This document shows, one piece after another, positions 33,846 to 40,840 of a DNA stretch of 64,000 nucleotides. How positions within the stretch are numbered: position 1 is the first letter of the stretch; each line of letters opens with the position of its first letter. A program made the position numbers and the translations under genes. This DNA is from an uncultured Lachnospiraceae bacterium (GTDB lineage Bacteria; Bacillota; Clostridia; Lachnospirales; Lachnospiraceae): NCBI GenBank assembly GCA_910586645.1, contig CAJUIS010000003.1, forward strand, positions 1 to 64,000, in the 5' to 3' direction. Below the pieces are notes generated by a model that saw only the letters and a list, made by a program, of their open reading frames with translations, searched no databases and was not told where the DNA came from.

Positions 33846-34946
33846 TTATTCCTTAATATAATTCTTTCCTGTAGCTTTGTCAAAAAAATGCAGTTTGGAA
33901 GGCAAAAACACAAAAGAAATCTCATCTCCAATCCAATGCGCCTCTTCTTTGGACACCCTGGCCACCGTCTGGTTTCCACCAAACATAAAATACAGGTTAT
34001 TTTCATTTCCCATAATTTCCGTATCTGTAATGACCGCTTTCTTCACACATTCTTTGTATATTCCCATACTCTTTTCATCCAGCCTGATATCCTCACCCCG
34101 GACGCCAAGCGTCATCGCCCCTCTTTTGCCTTTTAATTTTTCCATCGTCTCTTTTGGAAGCCGGATACTGCAGCCATCGCAGAATGTCACACAATCTCCC
34201 TCTACCGTCACGTCAAAGAAATTCATCTGCGGAGAACCGATAAATCCCGCTACAAACTGATTTGCCGGATGATCGTAAAGTTCCATCGGCGCACCGGCCT
34301 GCTGCGCGATTCCGTCTTTCATAATGACAATCCGATCCGCCATCGTCATCGCCTCTACCTGGTCGTGCGTTACATAAATCGTTGTCGCTCCAAGCTCTCT
34401 GTGCAGCCTGCTGATTTCCGTACGCATACTGACGCGCAGCTTGGCGTCTAGATTAGAAAGCGGCTCATCCATCAGAAATACTTTCTGGTTCTTTACAATG
34501 GCGCGCCCCAGCGCCACTCTCTGCCGCTGCCCTCCGGAGAGATTTTTCGGCTTCCGGTAACGAAAGCTTTCCAATCCCAGGATGCCAATCGCCCAGTCCA
34601 CTTTCTTTTGAATTTCCTCCGCCGGCAGCTTCATATTTTTTAACCCGTACCCGATATTTTTTTCAACCGTCATATGCGGATACAGTGCATAATTCTGAAA
34701 TACCATCGCAATGCCCCTGTCTCTGGGGGCCGTTTCATTGACTTTTTTGCCGTCAATCCACAACTCTCCCCCTGTGATTTCCTCAAACCCGGCCACCATC
34801 CGAAGCGTCGTTGATTTTCCGCACCCGGACGGCCCTACAAACGCAATAAACTCCTTTTCTTCAATTGAAAGATTAAAATCGTCCACCGTATTTTTATCTG
34901 CGCCGGGATACTTTTTACAAATGTTTTTAAATTCAATAAAACCCAT
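33846..34946 (-). CDS. Sugar ABC transporter ATPase, MsmK/UgpC type
   Basis: A 366-residue ATPase that powers carbohydrate import. Walker A GPSGCGKST, Q-loop VFQNYALYPHMTV, signature LSGGQRQR, Walker B VFLMDEPLSNLD and switch His in THDQVEAM are present, followed by a ~120-residue MalK-type regulatory OB domain. ATG 34946 is preferred over a GTG three codons earlier because GGAAGGG is at a usable distance. Many Firmicutes share one MsmK between transporters, so a dedicated ATPase in this operon is worth noting. Confidence 0.94.
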   Translation of the reverse strand: MGFIEFKNICKKYPGADKNTVDDFNLSIEEKEFIAFVGPSGCGKSTTLRMVAGFEEITGGELWIDGKKVNETAPRDRGIAMVFQNYALYPHMTVEKNIGYGLKNMKLPAEEIQKKVDWAIGILGLESFRYRKPKNLSGGQRQRVALGRAIVKNQKVFLMDEPLSNLDAKLRVSMRTEISRLHRELGATTIYVTHDQVEAMTMADRIVIMKDGIAQQAGAPMELYDHPANQFVAGFIGSPQMNFFDVTVEGDCVTFCDGCSIRLPKETMEKLKGKRGAMTLGVRGEDIRLDEKSMGIYKECVKKAVITDTEIMGNENNLYFMFGGNQTVARVSKEEAHWIGDEISFVFLPSKLHFFDKATGKNYIKE

Positions 34947-34951
34947 ATCTA

Positions 34952-35803
34952 TCACCCTTCCTTTGAACCTGTTGAGGTAACTCCTTCTACAATCTGTTTA
35001 GAAAACAGAGCGTAAATAATGATTACCGGAATCGTTATTAATGTAATGACTGCAAGAATCTGCCCCATCGTCGTATTCTCATTTGACGTAATGGAATTCA
35101 ATCCAATCTGCGCCGTCAAAAGGCCGCTTGAAGTAAATACCAGGGACGGCCAGAGATAATCGTTCCATACGTTTAAAAACGTAAATACGCTGACGGTTGC
35201 AACGACGGTCTTTGACATCGGCAAAACCATCGTAAAAAAGTATTTGACCGGGCTGCAGAAATCAAGCTGCGCAGCCTCATATATATCGTCCGGCAGGCTG
35301 ACAAATACCTGTCGGAACAAAAAGATATTAAACGGGTTGACAATCATCGGCAGTATATATCCAATCACCGTATTCAAAAGCCCTGCCTTTGCAATAATCA
35401 AAAAATGAATTGTAATGACCGTTTCCGTCGGCACAATCAAAAGCATCATAATCACCAGAAGCCACTGGTCACGGAACGGAAAACGGATTTTCGCCAGCGC
35501 ATAACCCGCAAGTCCGTTTACAACAACGCCAAGCACAATCAGAATCGCCGCATAAAACAGCGTATTTGCCATATAGCGCAAAAAATTTGTATTAAAAAGA
35601 ATGGATTTATAGTTTTCAAAAAAACTTCCGTTTAATGCCGGCGGCAGGAACGCCGCCGCGGAATTCATATCCGCTGTAATCGCCGCGTCCGGCTTAAATG
35701 AATTTGCGAGCATCCAGATGACCGGAAATAAAAAGAATAAAGATAATACCAGTAAAAAAGCCGTCAGGATCCGGTTATTTCGTTTTTGCTTTTTTGTCCG
35801 CAT
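34952..35803 (-). CDS. Sugar ABC transporter permease, MalG type
   Basis: A 283-residue membrane protein with about six spans. It has the cytoplasmic coupling loop EAAQLDFCSPVKYFFTMVLP (EAA motif) and the MalG-like FFLFPVIWMLANSFKP after the first span. GGAGG lies six bases before ATG 35803, inside the end of the MalF-type gene (29-bp overlap), which signals coupled translation. Confidence 0.94.
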   Translation of the reverse strand: MRTKKQKRNNRILTAFLLVLSLFFLFPVIWMLANSFKPDAAITADMNSAAAFLPPALNGSFFENYKSILFNTNFLRYMANTLFYAAILIVLGVVVNGLAGYALAKIRFPFRDQWLLVIMMLLIVPTETVITIHFLIIAKAGLLNTVIGYILPMIVNPFNIFLFRQVFVSLPDDIYEAAQLDFCSPVKYFFTMVLPMSKTVVATVSVFTFLNVWNDYLWPSLVFTSSGLLTAQIGLNSITSNENTTMGQILAVITLITIPVIIIYALFSKQIVEGVTSTGSKEG

Positions 35804-36671
35804 GTTTTTCCTCCTTATCCTTTGTCAGCATATTCTGGACAATCGTCAGAATTACGACAAATATGGTAAATACAACCGCCATCGTAGAAGCAATGCCCAT
35901 TTCCCAGTTTACCGTTCCCGTCTCATAAATATCATATACAATCGTATACGTCGCATGATCCGGGCCGCCTCCCGTCATAACCATCGGCTGTACCAGCATA
36001 CGAAACGCGCCAATCGTCACCGTAATAAAGACAAAAACGCAAAGAGGCTTTAACTCCGGCAGAGTAATGTCCTTAAACTTCTGCCAGCCTGTCGCACGAT
36101 CCAGCTCCGCCGCCTCATACAACGCAGGATTGATATTCTGCAGGCCGCCGAGAAAAATAATCATCTGATAACCCACGCCCTGCCATGCGCTCATAACCGC
36201 AATCGACGGAAGAGCCTGTTTCGTGCCATGAATAAAAGGCTGCGCATCTATCCCCAGTCCGCCAAGCAGCGTGTTTAAAATCCCTTCCGGACTGTAAATC
36301 TGCATCCAAAGCGTAGATACGACTGCCAGAGACATAACGACCGGAATAAAAAACGCTACTTTGAAATATTTTTTACAATGCACAGTGCGGTTAATCGCCA
36401 GAGCTAAAAGCAAAGCCCCGCCGCACTGCAGGGGTACGATAATCAGCACAAATTGCACTGTGTTTAAAAACGATCTGACAAACAATTCATCCTTAAAAAT
36501 GCTGATATAGTTTCCAAGACCCGTAAAATGTGTCAGCTTTGGATTGAGCGCAAAATAATCCGTAAAACTGAACCCAAATGTCAAAATCATCGGCAAAAAC
36601 AGAAACAGCGTCAAGAGTACAAGAGCTGGGCCAAAAAACGCCATTCCCATTATTGAATTTTTCCTTTTCAT
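35775..36671 (-). CDS. Sugar ABC transporter permease, MalF type
   Basis: A 298-residue six-span permease. The EAA loop reads EAAELDRATGWQKFKDITLP, and GFSFTDYFALNPKLTHFTGLGNY in the first periplasm-facing loop is typical. Its ATG overlaps the stop of the binding protein (ATGA), with a GAGAG site. It pairs with the MalG-type permease immediately after it. Confidence 0.94.
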   Translation of the reverse strand: MKRKNSIMGMAFFGPALVLLTLFLFLPMILTFGFSFTDYFALNPKLTHFTGLGNYISIFKDELFVRSFLNTVQFVLIIVPLQCGGALLLALAINRTVHCKKYFKVAFFIPVVMSLAVVSTLWMQIYSPEGILNTLLGGLGIDAQPFIHGTKQALPSIAVMSAWQGVGYQMIIFLGGLQNINPALYEAAELDRATGWQKFKDITLPELKPLCVFVFITVTIGAFRMLVQPMVMTGGGPDHATYTIVYDIYETGTVNWEMGIASTMAVVFTIFVVILTIVQNMLTKDKEEKHADKKAKTK

Positions 36672-38005
36672 TCTTCTCTCACATAACGCGCCAGTTTCGC
36701 GTTTATCCTTTCTACAGATTTATCCATCTCAGACTGAATGTCTTTTCCTCCAAGCGCCGTACTTTCCAAAACCTCCTGAAACGATGCGCTTACCTGCGGA
36801 TACACAGGCGTTTTTGGTCTTGGATGCCCATATTTGCTCAGCTGGCTGTACAGCGCGCTGTAATTTTCATCCTTGGAAAATGCCTCAATTTGCTCAAACG
36901 CTTCATAAGTAGAAGGAAAGCTCTTCGCCATTTCCCAGATGCGGACGCCGCTTTCTACGCCGCTCATCCACTGAACCAGCTTTGTCGCCCCTTCTATATC
37001 CTTGGTTTCAGAAGACGCCGCAAACGCCCAGGATCCTGTCGGAGTATATTTTTCTCCGTTCCAGCGATCGTTTACGACATAAGGGGCAACGCCAAGACGA
37101 ATGTCCGGATAGCTTCCGTAAACCGTGTTTACTTCCCATGCGCCGTCAAACTTAAACGCCGCCCGCCCGCTTTCAAACAAATGCTCAATCGGCGCTTCCG
37201 ACATATACCCTTTTTCGACAATCCGCCGGAAATACTGCATGGCCTCCACGCTCTGCGCCGAATTAAAATATCCGTCCGCCGCAAGTCCGTCCCCGCTGAC
37301 CAGATCTCCGCCCCCTGACCATACAAACGGCGCATAATAATAAATGCTTGCTTCGCCCACAGGAAACGTCATATCCAAAGGATACCCTTTTTTCTCCTCC
37401 ATCAAAGGCTTTAACTTCTCTAAAATCTCCAGAAACTCACTCCATGTCCAGGGATGATCCGCGTCCGGGACTTTTATCCGGGCTTCCTTAAGAATATCTC
37501 TGTTGTAATACAACCCCACGCTTGATTCCATCACGCCCAGCGCATACAGTTTCCCATCATAAGTCCCCTGGTCTAAAATGGAAGGCAGATAGATGTCTTT
37601 TTCCTCCTGGGAGATTTCAGCCAAGGGCGCGATAATCCCGTTCTCCGCATAAGCAGCCACATTCGGCCCGTCGACCGTAAGTACGTCCGGCAAGCCGCCC
37701 GCCATAACGGAAGCGTTAATCTTATCCGAATATCCGCCGCCGCTGTCATTTCTCGGAATAAATTCAATGTCTGCAAAATATGTCCCGTCATATACTTCGT
37801 TAAACCGCTCAACGCATGCCTGATACGCCTGCCCCTCTTCTGTTTCCTCAATGGAATGCACCCATATAGAAAGATAACGTTCTCCCTCGTCATACCCTGC
37901 AACGTCTCCCGCCCGGATTTCCTTTTTCTGGCATCCGGCCAAAACGCTGAGCCCGGCAAGCATTCCCATCATACAATACATCCGTTTTTTCATGCCTCTT
38001 TTCAC
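36668..38005 (-). CDS. Sugar-binding lipoprotein of the ABC transporter
   Basis: A 445-residue solute-binding protein of the family-1 extracellular type. A signal peptide ends in lipobox LAGC (Cys about 25). Characteristic segments: YEGGERYLSIWVHSIEE-like first strand, DVLTVDGPNVAAYAENGIIAPL, LYALGVMESSVGLYYNRDIL and GRAAFKFDGAWEVN. GTG 38005 is the start because GGGAGGGG lies five bases upstream; the ATG four codons later has a poor site. It is the first gene of the transporter-GH32 operon, next to a strong promoter with a LacI-type operator. Confidence 0.93.
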   Translation of the reverse strand: MKRGMKKRMYCMMGMLAGLSVLAGCQKKEIRAGDVAGYDEGERYLSIWVHSIEETEEGQAYQACVERFNEVYDGTYFADIEFIPRNDSGGGYSDKINASVMAGGLPDVLTVDGPNVAAYAENGIIAPLAEISQEEKDIYLPSILDQGTYDGKLYALGVMESSVGLYYNRDILKEARIKVPDADHPWTWSEFLEILEKLKPLMEEKKGYPLDMTFPVGEASIYYYAPFVWSGGGDLVSGDGLAADGYFNSAQSVEAMQYFRRIVEKGYMSEAPIEHLFESGRAAFKFDGAWEVNTVYGSYPDIRLGVAPYVVNDRWNGEKYTPTGSWAFAASSETKDIEGATKLVQWMSGVESGVRIWEMAKSFPSTYEAFEQIEAFSKDENYSALYSQLSKYGHPRPKTPVYPQVSASFQEVLESTALGGKDIQSEMDKSVERINAKLARYVREE

Positions 38006-38096
38006 TCATGCCCCTCCCTTTCTTGTTTCGATACACAGAGATTGTTTATCCCTGATTTTACAAAATTCCATATTCACGCTCATTGCGGAATCGGTT

Positions 38097-38112
38097 AAGT
38101 AACCGGTTACTT
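38097..38112. promoter_or_regulatory. LacI-type operator of the sugar operon
   Basis: Perfect 16-bp palindrome AAGTAACCGGTTACTT. It lies just downstream of the -10 box, at the expected transcription start, the classic position for repression. The core TAACCGGTTA recurs before the lacI-family gene at 39659. Confidence 0.85.
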
Positions 38113-38120
38113 TTAAGGAA

Positions 38121-38149
38121 ATCATACTCTATTCTGTTTGATTTGTCAA
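38121..38149 (-). promoter_or_regulatory. Promoter of the sugar transporter-GH32 operon
   Basis: Consensus TTGACA (38144-38149) and TATGAT (38121-38126) with a 17-bp spacer on the minus strand. The mobile-element debris begins immediately upstream of the -35 box. Confidence 0.85.
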
Positions 38150-38277
38150 TGAATTTTTTTCCATTGATGAACTGCGATTTTCTCAATCAGCTCATTTAAA
38201 AGTGGGGCGGTAAGCTCGTCAATGGCGCTGTATTTCTGGATTAAGCCTGCCCACCGTTTTGCATCGTCCGTTAACAC
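38146..38277 (-). pseudogene. Serine recombinase C-terminal fragment
   Basis: About 43 codons, reading LTDDAKRWAGLIQK, then YSAIDELTAPLLNELIEKIAVHQW and a stop. This is the extreme C-terminal (DUF4368-type) region of large serine recombinases of conjugative elements. The catalytic domain is gone. The fragment's stop codon TGA falls within the -35 box of the sugar operon, so the last few codons are probably host sequence. Confidence 0.75.
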
Positions 38278-38465
38278 AGACGGAACGGCTCACCATGAAC
38301 AGCCGCCCGAAGCAGCCGAAATACGCAAGAAACAAAAATATCCTTGTAATCGGCGGTTCCGGCAGCGGCAAGACCCGGTTCTTTGTGAAACCGTCGCTTA
38401 TGCAATGTACGTCAAAGGATTTTCCAACATCGTATATCGTCACTGACCCAACAAAGCCATGTTAG
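38277..38465 (+). pseudogene. VirD4/TraG coupling-protein fragment
   Basis: About 62 codons starting within the protein: QTERLTMNSRPKQPKYARNK, then NILVIGGSGSGKTRFFVKP with an intact Walker A, ending TSYIVTDP where homology stops and a few unrelated codons lead to TAG. This is the nucleotide-binding start of a type IV coupling protein as found in Tn1549-like elements. It abuts the recombinase fragment with opposite polarity, so it results from a deletion or rearrangement. Not functional. Confidence 0.8.
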
Positions 38466-38554
38466 AAAGAAGGGGGGGGACAACCAGCTATAAGGCATTT
38501 TCTTTTACACATCAATATCAATTTTTACATCCCGTTCCGGGCCATGCCTGCATC

Positions 38555-38592
38555 AGAAAAAACGCCGTACAGGGAAACACCCCATACGGCGG
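38555..38592 (-). terminator. Terminator of the dinJ-yafQ operon
   Basis: On the minus strand GCCGTA...GGG pairs with CCC...TACGGC, followed by GTTTTTT. It lies about 10 bp after the yafQ stop. Confidence 0.75.
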
Positions 38593-38602
38593 CGGGCAAA
38601 GA

Positions 38603-38893
38603 TCATTTTCCGAACAGATCGCTGTGCGACCCGATTCGGGATAGTGTCAGCACCAGAACATCATCATCCATGCGGTAGATAAGCAGCCAGTCGGGAAGCA
38701 CATGGCACTCACGGTGTCCGGCCCAGTTCCCGGACAGGACGTGGTCCCTGTTTTTCTTTGGGAGGGGGATTCCCATGGCAAGGTCAGCGATCACGCCCTC
38801 CAACAGGCTGATGTCCAGCCCACGCCTCATTGCCAGCTTGTAATCTTTCTTGAATTGTGTGGTGGGCTTGACGGTATATTTTGCGTTCCTCAT
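38603..38893 (-). CDS. YafQ-type mRNA endonuclease toxin
   Basis: A 96-residue RelE-superfamily toxin. The residues known to matter in E. coli YafQ have counterparts here: His 51 (RDHVLSGNW), His 64 (ECHVLPDW), Asp 68, Trp 69, Arg 86 and His 90 (SRIGSHSDLF), Phe 94. It is expected to cut mRNA on the ribosome. Its ATG overlaps the antitoxin's stop by four bases. The pair sits inside mobile-element debris and appears intact, perhaps the reason the scar has been kept. Confidence 0.93.
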   Translation of the reverse strand: MRNAKYTVKPTTQFKKDYKLAMRRGLDISLLEGVIADLAMGIPLPKKNRDHVLSGNWAGHRECHVLPDWLLIYRMDDDVLVLTLSRIGSHSDLFGK

Positions 38894-39168
38894 GCTTTCA
38901 GGTCTGCGAACAGTTCGTTCAGATCGGTATACCCTTTCACTGCCGGGTCTTTCGCAATCCTTTCTGCCTCCAGCATAGCGGCAACCGTTTCGCTGTTGGG
39001 CTGGTTGAGGGAAACGTCAAAGGGAATCCGTCCCTCACGGAGAGATTGGCGGACAAAAATATTGAACGCCGTTGTCAGGTTCATGCCGAGTTCCCCGAAC
39101 AGCCTGTCAGCCTGCGCTTTCAGGTCTGAATCCATGCGGATGCTGATGTTTGTAGTAGAGCCAGCCAT
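38890..39168 (-). CDS. DinJ/RelB-type antitoxin
   Basis: A 92-residue antitoxin. The N-terminal ribbon-helix-helix reads TTNISIRMDSDLKAQADRLF and GMNLTTAFNIFVRQSLREG, and the flexible C-terminus (SETVAAMLEAERIAKD) would wrap the toxin. AAAGGAG lies eight bases before ATG 39168; a frame extension upstream crosses the promoter and is rejected. Two direct repeats at its promoter are likely autoregulatory sites. Confidence 0.93.
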   Translation of the reverse strand: MAGSTTNISIRMDSDLKAQADRLFGELGMNLTTAFNIFVRQSLREGRIPFDVSLNQPNSETVAAMLEAERIAKDPAVKGYTDLNELFADLKA

Positions 39169-39198
39169 ATAACCATCTCCTTTCCTGCTGGTGATTAC

Positions 39199-39240
39199 AG
39201 TATATGCTATCTGCACGAAAAATACAATATTCTGCACGAA
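39199..39240 (-). promoter_or_regulatory. dinJ-yafQ promoter with antitoxin operator repeats
   Basis: TTGTAT (39222-39227) and TATACT (39199-39204), spacer 17 bp, minus strand. TTCGTGCAGA occurs twice (39210-39219 and 39231-39240), 21 bp or two helical turns apart, flanking the -35 box. Confidence 0.75.
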
Positions 39241-39371
39241 GAATTAACAGTAAATTCATTTCCGGAGAGGTGAAACGAGAAATGCCGGGCAAACAGAAAC
39301 AGCATGACTTAAGGGCAGAGCGGCGTTCACAGCCACTACAAGCCCCTCCTTGCTGCCTGTCATGTAGATAC

Positions 39372-39572
39372 TCAAAAGGTTGAGTTCTCATAGCGTTCTA
39401 CCGCTTCGGGGTTTCCTGTGGCGGCTTCCTCATACATTTTCTGCCGGGATTTCTTGGTGGCTTCGGAAGCATACGCCCGTTTCTTTGCAAGCTCTGCCGC
39501 CGCTGCCGGGTCGGTTTGCAGTGGCCACAACATTTCTGTATAGTTTGGTTTCTGCGGGGCATCTGCAAGCAA
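39372..39572 (-). pseudogene. C-terminal fragment of a mobile-element gene, unrecognised
   Basis: About 66 codons, beginning LLADAPQKPNYTEMLWPLQ and ending EAVERYENSTF with a stop. It reads like the tail of a larger protein, with an Ala/Lys/Glu-rich helix. The frame stays open a few codons further upstream with only TTG available as a start, and no ribosome site is seen. It lies inside the mobile-element scar, so I take it as a remnant of an element gene. The family was not identified. Confidence 0.5.
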
Positions 39573-39658
39573 TGTATCAGCAGACTGTATGTATATGTTA
39601 TCTCTAAATTAATTAATCCCCGTTTTTTCTTTATGCACTTTTTACAAAACCGATTACG

Positions 39659-39668
39659 TAACCGGTTA
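39659..39668. promoter_or_regulatory. Second LacI-type operator
   Basis: Core palindrome TAACCGGTTA, identical to the core of the 38097-38112 site. It lies nine bases upstream of the lacI-family gene's -35 box, so autoregulation is likely. Confidence 0.7.
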
Positions 39669-39676
39669 TTTCTTTG

Positions 39677-39705
39677 TTGATTTTCCATTTTTTATCTGTT
39701 ATACT
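39677..39705 (+). promoter_or_regulatory. Promoter of the lacI-family gene
   Basis: TTGATT (39677-39682) and TATACT (39700-39705) with a 17-bp spacer, 37 bp before the ATG at 39742. Confidence 0.7.
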
Positions 39706-39741
39706 GTATTGTGTAATAAACAACGAAAAGGAACGACGCAT

Positions 39742-40767
39742 ATGAACAAAAAGAAAGTGACATTCGCTGATATTGCGGCCTATACAAATTTTTCCAAAAC
39801 AACGATTTCCCGCTATTTTAACAATCCAGATTCCCTGACTCTGGAAAATCAGGAAAAAATTGCGGCCGCGCTTACCGCTCTTGACTATAAGGAAAATAAA
39901 GTCGCCCGCATTCTTGCCAGCGGCAAAACAGAATTTGTCGGTATCCTGATCCCCAATCTGTATATGCATTACTATGCCGAAATGCTGAATCAGATTCTTG
40001 CCACCTATGAGACTTACGGCTATAAATTCCTTGTTTTTGCGGGCAACGAAAAAAAATCCGCGGAAAAGAAATACATCGAAGAGCTTCTTGCATATAACAT
40101 TGAAGGTATGATTGTCTTAAGCCCGACAATTCCTTCCAAAGAGCTTGCCTCCTTAAACCTTCCGGTCGTTGGCATTGAACGGGAAGACAAATACATCTGC
40201 AGCGTCAGCACAGACAATTATATGGGCGGCGTACAGGCCACCAGCCTTCTGAAAAAATGCCGCTGTGATATTTTGATCCATATCAACGGCGTATTTTCTG
40301 AATCCGTTCCAGCCTACGGAAGAATTCAGGGGTTCCTGGACGTCTGCAGAGAATATCGGCTTCCCCACGAACTGATTCTAAAGGAACTGGGCAATACGTT
40401 TGAAGACAACCGGAAGCATTTACAGGACGTCCTTAAACTGTTGTCAGAGAAATATCCAAATCAAAAAAAGGGCGTTTTCATGCCCAATGATACCCATGCC
40501 AATGTACTTTTGAACCTTTTGTTCCAGAAATACGGCAGACTGCCCGACGATTATAAAATTATTGGTTTTGACAATTCACCCATTTCAGGAGAGGCCGTTA
40601 TACCGACCAGCACCATTGGTCAGCAGATCCCTGTCATCGCAGAAGAAGCGATGGAGCTTTTATCCATGCAAATGACGGAACGAAAAAAAAGAAGGCCCAT
40701 TCCCCTTACAGAACCCATCCATAAAGTCATAACGCCTGTTTTAATCTGCCGGGAAACAACCAGGTAA
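39742..40767 (+). CDS. LacI family transcriptional regulator
   Basis: A 341-residue repressor. The N-terminal helix-turn-helix reads TFADIAAYTNFSKTTISRYF with hinge NKVARILASGKT; the rest is a periplasmic-binding-protein-like sugar sensor (VGILIPNLYMHYYAEML, FMPNDTHANVLLNLL, IIGFDNSPISG). AAAGGA precedes ATG 39742. It probably controls the transporter-GH32 operon at 36.7-38.0 kb: matching palindromes lie in both promoters, and gene-regulator proximity was only broken by later insertion. The inducer is likely a fructoside, by inference. Confidence 0.92.
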   Translation: MNKKKVTFADIAAYTNFSKTTISRYFNNPDSLTLENQEKIAAALTALDYKENKVARILASGKTEFVGILIPNLYMHYYAEMLNQILATYETYGYKFLVFAGNEKKSAEKKYIEELLAYNIEGMIVLSPTIPSKELASLNLPVVGIEREDKYICSVSTDNYMGGVQATSLLKKCRCDILIHINGVFSESVPAYGRIQGFLDVCREYRLPHELILKELGNTFEDNRKHLQDVLKLLSEKYPNQKKGVFMPNDTHANVLLNLLFQKYGRLPDDYKIIGFDNSPISGEAVIPTSTIGQQIPVIAEEAMELLSMQMTERKKRRPIPLTEPIHKVITPVLICRETTR

Positions 40768-40775
40768 AACATGCC

Positions 40776-40800
40776 GCGGACATACTGTCCGCAGCGTTTC
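40776..40800 (+). terminator. Hairpin after the lacI-family gene
   Basis: GCGGACA (40776-40782) pairs with TGTCCGC (40786-40792), loop TAC, followed by a short, interrupted T-rich stretch. It lies between convergent genes. Confidence 0.5.
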
Positions 40801-40840
40801 TTCCTGGCTGAACTGTTTTATTCGGAATCTTTCTCCCCTA

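Larger units (their letters stand above)
38150..39640. mobile_element. Scar of a decayed conjugative element
   Basis: Between a sugar operon and its likely LacI gene lie, in order: a serine recombinase tail, a VirD4-type coupling-protein fragment, an intact DinJ/YafQ pair and another gene fragment. No terminal repeats were found. The left edge is close to 38150 (the operon's -35 box), the right edge somewhere in 39575-39650. GC content looks higher in the coding debris than around it. Confidence 0.75.

Noticed and set aside
38459..38644. A 61-codon rightward frame after the VirD4 fragment
   Set aside because: It runs through the toxin gene's terminator and shows no motif or ribosome site.
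39398..39688. A 96-codon leftward frame overlapping the gene fragment at 39372
   Set aside because: Arg/Lys/Asn-rich composition, no ribosome site, and it crosses the LacI-type operator region; the neighbouring frame carries the protein-like sequence.
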